Shown piece after piece: positions 42,716 to 55,981 of a stretch of 64,000 nucleotides of DNA. The position numbers and the translations under genes are program-made. Numbering within the stretch: position 1 is the stretch's first letter; every line of letters starts with the position of its first letter. The notes beneath the pieces were generated by a model. The model was not told the origin of the DNA. It ran no database searches and worked only from the letters and a program-made list of their open reading frames with translations. The DNA comes from Meconema thalassinum. Its lineage: Eukaryota; Arthropoda; Insecta; Orthoptera; Tettigoniidae. The stretch covers positions 868,001-932,000 of the forward strand of contig CAMPQE020000052.1 in assembly GCA_946902985.2 (NCBI GenBank). The letters run 5' to 3'.

Positions 42716-43712
42716 TTATGTCTTCTTGCCACTATGGATTAGCATGTGTCTCTTCAAACTTTCTCTGTGGGTAAACATGGCTCCGCACTCGGCACATGAA
42801 TGTGGTTTCTCATCACTATGGATAATCATGTGTGTCTTCAAAGCTCCTCGGTGAATAAACTTGGCTTCGCACACGGCACATGAATATGGTCTCTTACCAC
42901 TATGGATTAGCATGTGTGTCTTCAAATATCCTCCTTGGGTGAATGTGGCTTCGCACACGGCACATGAATATGGTCTCTCACCACTATGGCTTAGCATGTG
43001 TGTCTTTAAATTTCCTCCTTGAGTAAACTTGGCTTCGCACACGGCACATGAATATGGTCGTTCACCACTATGAATAAGCATGTGCCTCTTCAAACCTCTT
43101 CTGAGGGTAAACTTGGCTTCGCACACGGCACATGAATACGGTCTCTCACCACTATGTGTTAGCATGTGTGTCTTCAAATTTCCTCCTTGAGTAAACTTGG
43201 CTTCGCACACGGTACATGAATATGGTCGTTCACCACTATGAATTAGCATGTGCCTCTTCAAACTTCTACTGTAGGTAAACTTGGCTTCGCACACGGCACA
43301 TGAATACGGTCTCTCACCACTATGGGTTAGCATGTGTCTCTTCAGAGTTCCTCGGAGGGTAAATGTGGCTTCGCACACAGCACATGTATATGGCCGCTCA
43401 TCACTATGGGTTACCATGTGTCGCTTCAAACTTCCTACGAAGGTAAAGGTGGCATCACATACAGTACATGAGTATGTTATCTTGTTGCTATGAATCAGCA
43501 TGTGATCTTTATAGGATTGTTTAAGACTGAACTTTCTATAGCATAGTTTACATGTGTATCGAGTATTACCACTATCGCTTAATGTATTTGTTTCCAGGTT
43601 TTGCTTGGTAGAACATTTTCCACTTGAGGGAGTGGTAGTATATTGTTTTCCACCATTACCTAATTCATATATCTTCATTGCAGCCGGATTCAACGTATCA
43701 GGACATATCGAC
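42716..43712 (-). CDS. C2H2 zinc-finger protein, last exon (ten fingers)
   Basis: About 330 codons encode ten tandem C2H2 fingers of the form YSCAVCEAKFT-x5-LK(R/T)HMLIH, joined by HSGERPYSC-type linkers, which are related to the standard TGEKPY linker. Such arrays bind DNA in the nucleus. Fingers 5 and 7 share the recognition helix QGGNLKT; finger 8 differs by one residue. A low-complexity N-terminal part (SSGKCSTKQNLETNT) precedes finger 1. The minus strand has an acceptor CTATTTCAG ending at 43713 with the frame open up to it, so this is a 3' exon and the first in-frame Met (43678) need not be the start. No N-terminal ZAD or other domain was found in the window. The stop TAA falls at the first residue of an eleventh finger, suggesting a nonsense change. 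Confidence 0.88.
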
Positions 43713-46700
43713 CTGAAATAGTCAGTACTAACAGTTTGAAGTATGGTACATTATTATAGCAAGTGAAATAATAGCCTAGATATAGAGATTAAAGTGGTCA
43801 AATATATAATAGGAAGTACTTTCATTAATGTCACTACCCGGAAATAAGTCTTAAAGAATTATCAGGATTTGATACAATTTTCATTGCTCAATAATATGCT
43901 CTTCATAGAGTCAGAATGTATTGCAATTGAATTTACATATGACAGAAAATATATTGTGTCTTGTTGGAAATTATGGAGTTATAGCTCTGTGAGCATGAGT
44001 GTGTTGGGATTGCTTCTTTGCCACCACATTCTTCAGATCCAAAGCCGGTAGATTTCTACAAGCCGGAAGCAATAAACGACAACGTGTTTAAGTTTGCACC
44101 CTTCGCATTTCTGCTGACTTTCGCCTATGGATCATCGATGAGCATATTTATGTAAAAGCGTCTCTTGTTGGGCTGAGCTTTCGCAAAGAGGCTAAAATGC
44201 TGAGTGAAAACAAAACATTACTGTGGTCGTGCTTCCATAACTACTGAACATTTGCTATTCCTGGTGCCCTTCGAATCTCTTCCTTTCATTACCACTCACC
44301 AGAATCATCTTACCCCCATTCGTCTCATTTCCCTTCCTTTGTTGCTCTATCTAACCGACCAATTTCCAACATTCTCCAATAACACTACTTTCAAGTGCTT
44401 CTATTTTCCCTTTCCTCTAGAAGGAATGAAACAAATTTCACATACATACTTACATATAGCACCCTGCTCCAGACCATGTCTAAAAAGTGACTTCCCACTA
44501 GCTGCATTTATATATGATGTTAGCATATGTCAACCCTTCTTTATGTATCTCCTTCGCTTGGTCCATATTTCTTCCTAACTACCATAAGTAACCAAGTTCC
44601 TTTGGCGCTTCATCTGACAATCGGTGATGGTATACTCCTTGAAAACACACTTTACGTAATTTGTACCCGTTTGTGTTTTCTCTAGTATCTCACTCTCTCT
44701 TTATCCCACGAAAACACCCAAAAGAGATTTCTGTGTGTTTTCGCTCCCGCCTTGTGCTTTTGCTCATGCCCGTCTTTATTGTCCTTTAGCGAACGAGATT
44801 CATTATCCCTCCTTCAACAGAACCATCATGCTTCTCCTTAGTGTGCCATCGCATGGCACTTCGCTGAACTCACTCATCTCCTGCGGTCAACGTGAGAACT
44901 CGTTGTCACCGACTACTTATGCACAGAAGTTCGACTCGTCCTCTACAGATGGCAACCTACACACTTCTTCATTATTTGGTCTCAAGAAAAGAAATGTGTA
45001 TGCTTACAATATTTATGATTTCCTATGTTTGTGACCCTTATATCCTACACTTTCCCTTCTCCCCCTAGGACGCCTTGCTAATTGGGAGCCTTCTCGCTTG
45101 TCACTCTTCCAAGGGCAGTCAGCAGATTCTCTCGGTCTATCTACAAGAGACTGCCGTCACTCGTCCGACATTTTGTGAAAGCCTTGTAGTGATAAATGCT
45201 CTATCAGCATCGCCAATCAGCCAACCAACATGCAAAGATAAGTTACACATTATTTTAACCTATCTATGAAGCTCTTTTAATACTTGCAAGTAATCAAATC
45301 TGCTATATTTTTTATCTTGCCGGCAAGGTATTATTTTCTTGATGTCAAACATCAATTTCACCAACGAAGGAATCTATGCTACATTTAAAACTACAACTAT
45401 TGGCTAGGCGTAACGGAGATTTACTCCTTTTTCATGTATACTCTGTCAAAATCAATAACTTTACACATCAGAGGAATTTGGTAACTTCGTATCTAACTGT
45501 CTAATGGGTCAACTCTGCTCATATCACGAGATTCTCAACCTCAAGCAATTACTTCAGTTTTCAAGATTGAAATAGCTTTGAAACTAGGCAAAATCTCAAC
45601 CCGGAAATTATTCACCATGTTAATCAGTGATATTTTAAGAGAGAAACTCTGTCCACAACTTGAAAACTAAAAAGTGCACCGCACCAAAAAAAACTGGTTT
45701 GCTGTACAATCGGTTCTAGTGCTGGGTAGGCATATACAAGCAGACTATGAAAATACTCTAATTTCCTTTCCACCCCTTTTCGCCCTCTACTAAAAGATTT
45801 AAATTAAGTATATTACATAATCTTTGCTGTATTCTTTTTGTGGTTAATCTGACCTTCTATCCAAGAGATGACCTCCCCATTTTTGAATTTTTAATTGGCT
45901 GTCATTTCTGCATAAATTCAGTGGTATTTGTCAACCATGTAACTAGGTACAACTGATGGATAGTTGGAGTTTCCTCGAAGTTTAAATACTTTAAATTTAT
46001 TGTAAATTTACAAGCATGCAACCTCTCATCATTCTGTTGCGTCTAGGCCCTGTTTCATCCGTGCGCCTTCTAGGCCCAGGCTCATACCATCCTTGTGCCG
46101 TCTAAACCCTGTTGCAAGTCTTTTTTCCCCACTTATAAATGGTATTTCAAGTTTCCATGGCTACCCCTGCTGTCCCCAAATTGTTGGGATTGGCAAATTT
46201 CAAACAATCTTAACTCTAGTTAATCTTCATTGTGTCTAATGGGACACGCTTACTTGTGATATTCTCACTTATCTAATCAAGTCTATTCGATTATTGCAAT
46301 TTTTTCATCATTTGTCTTTAAGTCCAATTTTGGTCTGAGACCAACTACTTGCTAGCAACTGCTACATTTTGTATTGTGTCAGAATCAGCAATCAAATTGC
46401 TTTAAACTTATACCAGTGGCAAAGCATAAAATGTACAGCCACGACAGCCCCCTGTTCCGTATTGTATACATACTCTAGTAAATTAGTGTTTGATCGTTTA
46501 TTCGCAATATTTTCCCCAACTAATTACTATTCTAGCCATTCTTGTACAGGGTCTTCACTTACGGCAGCAACTTGAGTTGCGCCTCAAGAACTTTGGCAAT
46601 TATTTCATTCGTTTGTTGCGCTCATACCAAACCTTGCAAAGCTACTCTTTTTGTCAGGTTTATGATTTTTCACAGATCCAGTATCTTCAGATGAATGTCA

Positions 46701-47879
46701 CTGGTATAGTTCGCCCAGCTAATTTCCTACCTAGGTTCGTTCTCAATCTATGCATCTCGATTACTGTTTTTTTTCATAATCAAGACTGTGTCTAATCTCG
46801 CTAAATCTCTCATTAGTGCTTTTCTTGTGAGAGATTTAGTTTTTGTTTCCGGCACAACAACAATTTTTCGTCATATACGGTTTGAGCTCGAACTGCTGCC
46901 ACGGTCCACCCCATCTTCACCCTTCATATTGATATCACTACTAAATTAGAATAGTTATCATTGTTCACACTGTTTGTAATAAAAAGTTTCTTATTTTGGG
47001 TCTTTCCCGTTTGAACCAGTTCTTGGGATTTCTCTCCCTAACCCGTTTCCTTATTCTTACATCTTCTCTATAGTGGCGATTGGACTCTTCCAATTGCTCC
47101 AGATGATTCACTTCTTCTGCCTGTATTTCCTTATTTCTGTTTTATATAGATTTATTTTAACACAAATTCTTTTCTCGGCAATAAGGTTATACTGGTTAGA
47201 ATGACATTCAAATCCACAAGCTAAGATAACTGTCTTTAGTAATATCAATCGACATAACTTTCACTTTATTTCTGCTATACGTTTTGTTCTCTTTCCGTCC
47301 ATTACTTCCTAAATGAATAGATTGAAGAGTACGAGTAAAAAGATGCAGTACCAAGAATGTAATAACTACCAACTGGTTTCAGTGTGTATACATCCTCCTA
47401 TCGCTCGATTTTATTCCAATCCTTTTCAAAATACCAAATAGTTTACTACAATCATCGAAATTAACAGTCTTATCTAAGTCTAATAATACCACGAACGTTC
47501 TCATCCCTATCCTTATTCTATCTAACGAGATCAGCCTAATACGTAGTAGAGATTCACTTTAACCTACGCTTCTGCTGACTAAAACTGCTCTTCGCCTAAA
47601 TGGGCTGTCGTTACATTATCTTGTAAATTACTCGAGTCAGAAATTTTGAAGCAGCCATCATCAAATTCATTGTATGATAATCCTCCCATCTGTCAGATCC
47701 TACTTTGCTAGGGTTAGGAGTAATATTATAGTTCCTGAAAAAAACTTTTGTCACCTTTGATACGCCTGGCAAAAAAATCAGACATAATTATAAGAGAAGT
47801 AAACAGATGAGATCCCATGCCGCTATGTAACGTAGCAAACTCAGGGATATCACATATGTATGTTGGTTCTTAATTACAT
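43713..47879. other. AT-rich non-coding stretch
   Basis: Upstream exons of the zinc-finger gene would lie in this direction but none was recognised. Near 46022-46125 three loosely similar 25-33 bp pieces (TCTAGGCCCTGTTTCATCC, TCTAGGCCCAGGCTCATACC, TCTAAACCCTGTTGC) form a small degenerate tandem repeat. Open frames at 44204-44578 and 44735-45034 show no domain. Confidence 0.5.
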
Positions 47880-48130
47880 AGGCCTTCTAGTGGCCAATCT
47901 AAATCAGATCCCGATATTAAATCTCGTTTGCCAGGAGAAGAAGTGGGAGACGCGGAAAAATAACTTTGTGGATGGCTGGGGAGGGAATCGAACCAAACTC
48001 TCCTCAAAATTGCCTCCAAATGCTGAGTGTACCCCGATCCAGCACTCAGACCAGAATTACTATTCATGGCACAGCCAGTAATCGAATCCCAACTTCCGAA
48101 GCGACAGACAACTGTGCTAACCGATACATG
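47880..48130 (-). repeat. tRNA-derived SINE copy
   Basis: Minus strand: TATCGGTTAGCACAGTTG (A-box-like) and TTGGGATTCGATTACTGG (B-box-like), then GGTTCGATTCCCTCCCC near 47985, with a CCACTTCTTCTCC-type body shared in part with the copy at 40540. Two B-box-like phrases suggest a dimeric head or two nested copies. Confidence 0.6.
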
Positions 48131-48348
48131 ATGAGCAAGTCTTTGCATATTTCTCTTTCAAACATTATTCTTTGTCTGGTTTGCACCTCTTGTTTACCTC
48201 AAATTTCAGTTACCTGTATTACGCTTTCTTCCTTATTTTTCGTGCGTCCTTGTTCTTTAGTTCTTCATCCATTAATTCTAGTATACCCTGAGTGACCACG
48301 TAGTCTGTCTCTGCTTACTATCCTTCTACGGATTTTCGTGTGTTATTT

Positions 48349-50360
48349 TTAGCCTACTTTTCGCATTTTGTAAAAATGAGGAAAAAGTAGACTTATGAGA
48401 TCGATCCGGGAAAATGTGTGTCTGTCTGTCTGGCTGTGTGTGTGTGTCCCCTCCAATCAACTCCTAAACGGCTGCAGCAATCCAATCCAAATTTGGTATG
48501 AGTAAACATCTCTATCTGAATATCTCACTGCCGTATTTGAAAATGATGTCAGTGCTACCAACTGCAGAAAAATCGCAATTGAAATTTCAGGTCCATGTTG
48601 TATATCTTTGAAAGTATGCATGGGAGCTATACCAAAATTGGCACACATATAGATAATAATATTTCAGTTTAATTTCCGGGAGCCCATACATGAATGTGTA
48701 GCCAAAATGATTCTAACCCTGCTGATAGGTCCAATTTTCAAATGCATATAACTTCTACACTATCAATTGGATTTCAACCAAATTTCGTATGTACTATGTG
48801 TACGCCTACATAGACAGATATGACTGAGCGTATCCTTAAAAGCCACCAGGGCTGCCAACTGTTAATAAATGCACTCTCCATTGTTTTTATCCAAATACCA
48901 ATATATCACAAAGAATGCTAACAGATAGCTTTAAACTATGCACAGATTGCACACGTATAGAACCTGATATTCTAGATTGATTTGGAGTAACTAATGGACC
49001 TCAGTACTACCAACATGATTCTAAGCCTGCTGATAGGACCAATTGTAAATACATGTAACTTCTATACTATCAATTGGATTTCAACCCAATTTCGTATGTG
49101 CTATGTGTACTATAACAGATATGACGATGCGTATTCTTAAGAGCAACCAGGGCTGCCAACTGTTAATAAATGCTGTCTCTATTTTTTTACCCTAATATCA
49201 ATATATCAGAAAGTATTCAAGCCAACAGCTCTAAACTTTGCACACGTATAGTACCTTACATTCTAGATTAATTTGGAGTTACTAATATACGTCAGTGATT
49301 CCAACATGGTTCTAAGCCTGCTGCTTGGTCTAATTTTAAAATACATGTAACTTCTATACAAATAAATGTATTTCATCCAAAATTGGCGCAACAATAGATC
49401 ATAATAGTTCAGATTATTTCTGACCAACACATGCATGACATTGTTGCCAACATGATTTTACGCGCGCTGATATGTCCAATATCTAACTACATACAACGTT
49501 CATGCTATCCTTTGGACTACAACCAAATTTTGTATTCAGTACCTTATGAGATGGAACTAAGAATATATTCAGTCACCGGGGCTGCCAACGTAGTGCTCTA
49601 TTAGGCTACATTATGCCAGTTGTATTTCGAACTAATTAGAAATTTCGATATTACCAACTCAATTTCGTCCTTATTCTAATTAGGTCAATATAGATAAATC
49701 ATTGGCATGAATCTTACAATTCGAGAAAAGTAGGCTCTCTAGTTCGTCACGGAAATTGTTGTTAGCCTTCTTTTCTCATTTTGCAAAAATTGACTTATGA
49801 GGTCGATCCGGGAAAATGTGTGTCTGTCTATCGTTCTGTCTGTCTGTGCGTCCCCCTTATCAACTCCTAAACGGCTACAGCTATCGAAGCCAAATTTGGT
49901 AAGAATAAAGAGGTATGCCTGAATATCTCACGGCCATATTTGAAATTGACATCAGTGCTACCAACTGCTGAAAATCGCAATTGGAATTTGAGCTCTACAT
50001 AGGATATCTCAGAAAATATTCACGCGAACTTTTCCAAAATTGGCACACACATAGATAATAACATTCCAAATTGATTTTCGGCAGTCCATACTTGACAGTC
50101 TTGCCAACATGATTCTAAACTTGCCAATAAGTCCAATTTCTAAAACTTCTATACTATCGAGTTCAACCAAATGTCCTATGTACTATGTGTACTATAAGAG
50201 ATATGACTGTGCGTAAAGAGCCACCAGGGCTGCCAACTGTTAATAAATTTTCTCTCTATGTCTTAAACCTAATACCAATATATCAGAAAGTATGCAAGCC
50301 AACAGGTCTAAACTATGCACACGTATAGTACCTGACATTCTACCTTAGTTCGGTTTAACA
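48349..50360. repeat. Complex tandem repeat: 1.4-kb unit with about 300-bp sub-repeats
   Basis: TTAGCC(T)-containing starts at 48349 and 49762 each lead to GATCGATCCGGGAAAATGTG or GGTCGATCCGGGAAAATGTG, TGTCTG runs and TCAACTCCTAAACGGCT. Within the first unit the phrases ATGATTCTAA-CCTGCTGATAGG, ACTATCAATTGGATTTCAAC and AGGGCTGCCAACTGTTAATAA recur at about 300-bp intervals (near 48710, 49015 and 49310), and again near 50110. The second unit is partial. No protein is encoded. Confidence 0.82.
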
Positions 50361-51822
50361 TCTATACAGTTGGTGTATTCTTGGAATAAACGGTAAGATA
50401 GAGTATATTTTTACTGCTCTGTGCTTGTTCATTCCGTCCTTTTTCTCAAACACCAACAGTGATCTTCTAATTTCTCTTTGTTGGTCATGTCTCTTATATT
50501 ATTCGTGAGTCTGTTCTAGATATATATCATCCATGACCCACCTAGCGTCATCTAGCAGCGAATCTCTGAAGTTCCTCAATTCTTCCCTGTGCAAGAGGAC
50601 CTCCTTTTCAATCTGGCCACCAGATCTCATCGCCATCGCCAGCTATCATCTCCGTGATCAAGAGAACTTCGTCTACTTTTTCACACACCATGCTGCGCTA
50701 GTGTTGCCTGCTATCAACTCTGTGAAGACCATTTCATCAGAGAAATTAACTTTTCAATGTTGGTTATGCTTATATGTATTCCTTTTGTTTCCTACCCCCA
50801 CTCTTTTCCCTTCCCTGGTCCCTCTGTGCTTCTCTGAGTGTGTCTAACTTGGACGTCGGCAGTCGATTCAGTCAGAGCTCAACTAGAGCCAGCCTCCTGA
50901 ACTTTAGAGGCAATCTTTAAATTCCACGCCATGTTGGAACTGTAATCTCAACCGTCAAAGGGAACTTCACCTTCGCCATGAAGCAAAGATAAGTACCGAC
51001 TTCAGGTTTTAACCTCATCCTCATCGTCTTTTAATAGCTACATGCTTTTAACCATCGTTTTATAGGCAGTGTGAGATTACTATATTTGGGGCAATAATCA
51101 TCCTTCGCGGGATTTTCTATGTTGTGCTTTTGTCTATCTAAGCCAATCTTAGTAAAAAGCAGCATTTCTTATGCTTATTAAATGAGAGATCTTCTCACAA
51201 CGTGGGATACTATTGAATACCCACTGTCTATAAAACATTTAGCTCGTTCCACCGCTGGAATAACTTTGGCCCCATTCTTCAGTTAGGATTACTCTGGAAT
51301 TTTCCAGAGTCTGCACTCTATCTACAAGTCGTACCGTCATGTATTTTCCACTCACATGTGGGAATACTATTTCAAACTAAGGAATCTTCCGTATGAATTA
51401 CTGCGCAATAGCTAATTTTCTTTCCTCCGTTGGAATTTGCTCTGGCGTATTTAATGATAATCTACAACCTTCTCAAGCAAGACTTTCGCCTATCTAGTGC
51501 AACTAGTTATTTTCCATAATTGCAATAACTTTTTTTGCCATAAACTTTTGTGCTACTACAGTGAACTTTTCATCCATTCAACAAACTATAGTGAAAAACA
51601 GTGTTCTTTCAGTATTCCTTCCGCGTCGCGCTCGTCCAATTATTATAAATACGGCCATGAACATTTACCTTCCATCCCAGTTGATCTTTCCTAAACCTTT
51701 TACTAACAAACCATAATAAAATTGTTACTTTAGGTCTTTTTCAATGAGGTGTCACTCTAAAGACGTGCCCTCCCCTTTTGTTTATATATCATTAATTAAT
51801 GTCCGCATAACTACGTATCTAG
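50361..51822. other. No recognisable gene; left flank of the Gypsy element
   Basis: AT-rich sequence with nothing supported. It does not match the 182 bp that open the other Gypsy LTR (62564-62745). Confidence 0.5.
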
Positions 51823-54800
51823 TGTGCCCTTGCAGCAAGAAATATGCAAATCACAGTATGCCAGCAATGCTCAATTCGGGATTTTTCGGGGCTGCGGTAA
51901 GTTCTCCCACTCTGTGACTTACATATTTTGGATTAAATAGAGGATACACTTGCAAAAATAACAACAAAATCAACTCCTATTTTAACACATTTAATTAATC
52001 AAAAATTATGGCGCTACAAACAAATAAACACATAAACTACTGACCAATATCATTCTACTTGTCCAAAGTGAACAAGGAATAGCATAAAAATAAAACAAAT
52101 ATTAGATTAAAACACATGGTTTTCTTTAAAACCAACAATTCATGATTATTTTCAGTTCCATAAAGTACTTATCTTAAAGTTCCAAATAACTACGAGCTTC
52201 TTTGGCTCGATACTTTCCCACAATAATGGTGTCATATTTTTGTACACCTCAAGAATTATTTTTATCTTTTCTTATCATCAAAACAAATATATAATTACAT
52301 TTAAAATTACATGTTAATTATTCACTTCAATATTTGGGCATATCACATGTTCTCCATATTTACTATCTCTCTCAAGTTTTGCAAATTCACTACGGTGATC
52401 GGGAAAACTATTTGTGTACTCCAGAGTTATAAAGATTTCTTGACAAAGTCAAAAACTATGATCACTCCCGAAACCTAGTTATCTTCACAAAACTCGTGGA
52501 TTCCTATTATCCATCCAATATTACAATAGGGATTTTATTTAATTCATTTGTCTTATAAGACCATTATCACATAAGAAAACTACGATCTGAATTGGCAAGC
52601 GATAATATCAATCTACAAGGACCTCGGTTCAACGCCCGGGTCATTAACAACTTTAAACACTCACGGTGTATTTAACACATCTTACAAGACGGTTTTTACC
52701 CACCCTCGCTCTATGAGGGTCAGGCCATTATACTCGGGCGTGATTTATGACAAGGAAAGCGACTCTCTGCCTAACCTACGGTGGCAGCTCTCTTCAATGC
52801 TTTAAAACAAACCTTCACATTATTCTCAGTTCTGTGGAGAGACCTGGCTTTTACTTCACTTATTTCCATTCAACAATATTCTTTGGCTCATAAACCACTT
52901 TCGTAACCTTGGCATTTATTAATTATGAGAGGGTCCTCATTGATTGGGAAGATTAATACACATTCTACGACGAATAATTAGGGGCTTTAACAACAAGAGG
53001 ATTCTAGGTTCGAATCTCTTAACATGCCTCGGGAACATTTCCACATCAGAGGACTTATACAAAACGCGATTTAGGGTCAAGCCGTAGCTTACAGGACCTA
53101 CGCTCAATAATACCGTACATTAGCTCCCTTTTAAATAATACACACATGGCCTCGTGATCCACGTCACAATTTAGAGGACTTACAACATATCTCAATTCAC
53201 TGCAATCAACTACCCTCCATAAGTAACTTACCAAGTACTTTAACTTTTACGCGTTCCTAGCGTGACTTTTTATTTAATTGCGTTCCATTACGCTACACAT
53301 TTACTTTACGGCCGAATGTCTTCCAAAGAACTGATAAATTTCATAGTAACAATTGATACATATCTTAATTCTTATATTAATCTTTTCCGTTGACAATAAA
53401 TCGCTCCCTTTTTAAGAACACGCATTCACATCATGTCTTATACATTTGTTAAGGCTTCAACGCTCTATATTTTTATATCATTCAATTTAATCTTTATTTA
53501 GATTTCTTTACCTTGTTATTCACATCATGTTTTCATTCCTTACAAAAGCTCAAAAGCTATTTCTTTCATATAATTCAAATTTACCTTTATGTAAATATCT
53601 TTGTTATAATTATTATTATCACGCTTGCTTTTATAACATTCATTAAATACTGACATTTTATTCCATGCCTTTCCTCTACAGGATTTATTATTTCACATAA
53701 TTATTTATTATTTCTTAAAACTTTATTTTCGTTCAGATCGCGTTCTTATTTAGTTATTATTCATTTAAAAACATCCCTTCTACTCAAAATTCCGGTGGAA
53801 TTGAACACAAAATTTTTACCGACACCAAAACATAATGAAAATCTTTACCTACATGTTTAAGGTCGCTTTCTGACCTTTATTCTCGTTTGATGTGACATTT
53901 TGGCCCACCTTCTTGACCTACTCCATATTGTACAATCTCATCTTATGTACAGAAATTTCTTGACACATATTCACTATATTTAACACTGACAACTTTTTTT
54001 TTATACACTGGTGTATCCGTTTTGAACACACATTAAAACACTAAAAAATATTACTCTGGTACATATTATAACACATATCACTGTGCATAAAAACGCTTTC
54101 ACTTTACCTAAAACACTTAAAATGATACTCTTATTTCTTTTCTTACAATATTTACCCTTCACTCCTATCACACGGGTGTATCTCAACGATTTTTACAATT
54201 TCTGTCGGCTGTTGATGATCCCTGATGTGAATCCTATCGACCTGCATTGGACGTGTGATTTTACTCGTTCAAAGTTTCTCTCTCCTACAATGGAAACTAC
54301 TGGTTTCAGTCTCTCAAAACCGCTTCTATTGTCTATTACTCGGCTTTACTTTATCTGCTTTAACTAGGCGATAAATGTCATTTCTTTGCCGTCACCTCTA
54401 TTTATATATGGTGGTCTATCGCACCCTATAGTTTCTATATCTTGGCCTCCCTTCGAGGACCGTATACTGTCTATCGTATATTTTTGACGTTTTCTCACTA
54501 GAGTACGTTTCCCTCTGGTTTCGAAGCTAAGTTCCTAAGTTCCTTTCGCTTGAACTTCTATCTTTCGCGATCGTAATTACTGTTTATTCTTGTCCTTTAT
54601 AGGACTTAATGTCTTTAACAATGTCTTTACTAGACGTAACGCCGTTTATTTGTTGGAGTTCTTATAACTTCATAACTGTATTGAACTAGTGTTCTTCTGG
54701 AACTCGAAGTTCCCTACTGATCGCTGTGTCTTACTTTGGCGATATTGCTTTAAAGTCCGTATATTTAATGTTCTTTATAATTTAGGACTCTTCAAAGTCT

Positions 54801-55710
54801 CGAACTGCTAACCCTCAGCGTAGCGTACTTATATCGTAACTGGTCTACACTCGGTGAACTTGTAGCATAGCCTCCCACAGGCTCTGGATCAATGTCTGAT
54901 ACAGCTTAACGTCCCCCTCACGGGCTCTTGAATACTGCGTATACGATGTGGTGCAGCACTTCCGCTCACGGAATGCTCGTAGACTGAATGATTGGCTTGG
55001 TGAGGCCAGGAGTTTTATACCTTTCAGTCACAAAAATATAAAATCCTAGTCCTTTTCGTGACCAACTTTTGAACTAATTGTCGCACAATTATAAAAATCG
55101 TATCTCCAGACAGCTCGTCTTCCAAACGTAAAATAATCTTCCTGTGCATGGAAATCGATCGTGCATTTCCGAGATATTAATTAATTTCTCGTCCTCAACT
55201 GTGTGGGTGGTGCTGTTCTTTTTTTTATTCTCCCACTCCTTGGATCTCGGTGAACCCCCAATGACGTCTACTTGCGTTTGCAGTTTTTTCCTGTGCAATT
55301 TTTACAAGGTTTATCTTTACACAAAAATCTCTAATCCAAAATGATTCACCGTACTGTATCTGTTTACTTATTTTTATACTCGTAAACGGGTTAAATTTAA
55401 TTATTCCTGTTCTGACTCAGCAGCGAGGTTGCCATATTCCTGCAACGTAAGAGCAATTTCCGAGTCCAGCTTCTTCGTCTTACAGTCAAAACTTTCCACT
55501 CGTTCTAATAATATCCATGACTGGCTCCTTATAAATGTCAAGAGGCATGAGCTCATCTAAGGAACACCTGGCCCTAGCGCTTGCACAATGTTAGGCTGTA
55601 ATACTGGCTTGAAATCTCTCTCCGTTCCCTTAGAAACTGTATGATTCTTTCATTCCTTTCTCAAAGTACATGGATTCGACTCCCTTTGAGGCCTATGGTA
55701 CATGGGTTCA
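51823..55710 (-). repeat. Gypsy 3' LTR, outer end truncated
   Basis: Its low-coordinate part is nearly identical to 62746-64000 (differences seen at 51868 and 52221). The high end is set by GGGTTCA directly next to the polypurine tract. With the 182 bp missing at the low end, the full LTR would be about 4.07 kb. Only the part up to about 53077 can be compared within this window, so an insertion inside the LTR is not excluded. Confidence 0.75.
54401..54410 (-). promoter_or_regulatory. Possible TATA box in the Gypsy LTR
   Basis: CATATATAAATAG on the minus strand lies about 1.3 kb inside the LTR's 5' end, a plausible U3 TATA. AT-rich surroundings make chance matches common. Confidence 0.3.
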
Positions 55711-55724
55711 TCTCTCCCCTCCTT
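55711..55724 (-). other. Polypurine tract of the Gypsy element
   Basis: AAGGAGGGGAGAGA on the minus strand immediately precedes TGAACCC, the start of the 3' LTR. This is the standard primer for plus-strand DNA synthesis. Confidence 0.72.
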
Positions 55725-55981
55725 AGGTAAATAAATTTTCGAAAAATTTTGAGGAAATTTATTTTAATTATCAAAAAAAAATATCTTATTTTTCCTTTTT
55801 AACTGTCGAAGCCATCATAACGTTATCCGTACCTTCTGATTTTCCTTCCTCTAAAATCCCACGATAATTTGATTTCTTTCATCTTTTTAAGTCATATCCG
55901 GTAATTGTGTCGGTTGGGTACGCTCTGTCCCTACCCTTACTTTCTCCTTTTTATTTGTCTGGATATCAGGTATCCAGAACC

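Noticed and set aside
43281..43493. Plus-strand frame across the zinc-finger exon
   Set aside because: It is the antisense shadow of the finger array.
44204..45034. Two frames of about 100-124 codons
   Set aside because: Low-complexity hydrophobic composition with no domain; they read as AT-rich non-coding sequence.
48349..50360. Regularly spaced repeats considered as a CRISPR-like array
   Set aside because: Units are long and diverged with no short conserved repeats or spacers, and the DNA is eukaryotic.
52628..52650. GGTTCAACGCCCGG, a B-box-like phrase in the Gypsy LTR
   Set aside because: No A box upstream; the same phrase is in the other LTR, so it is simply LTR sequence.
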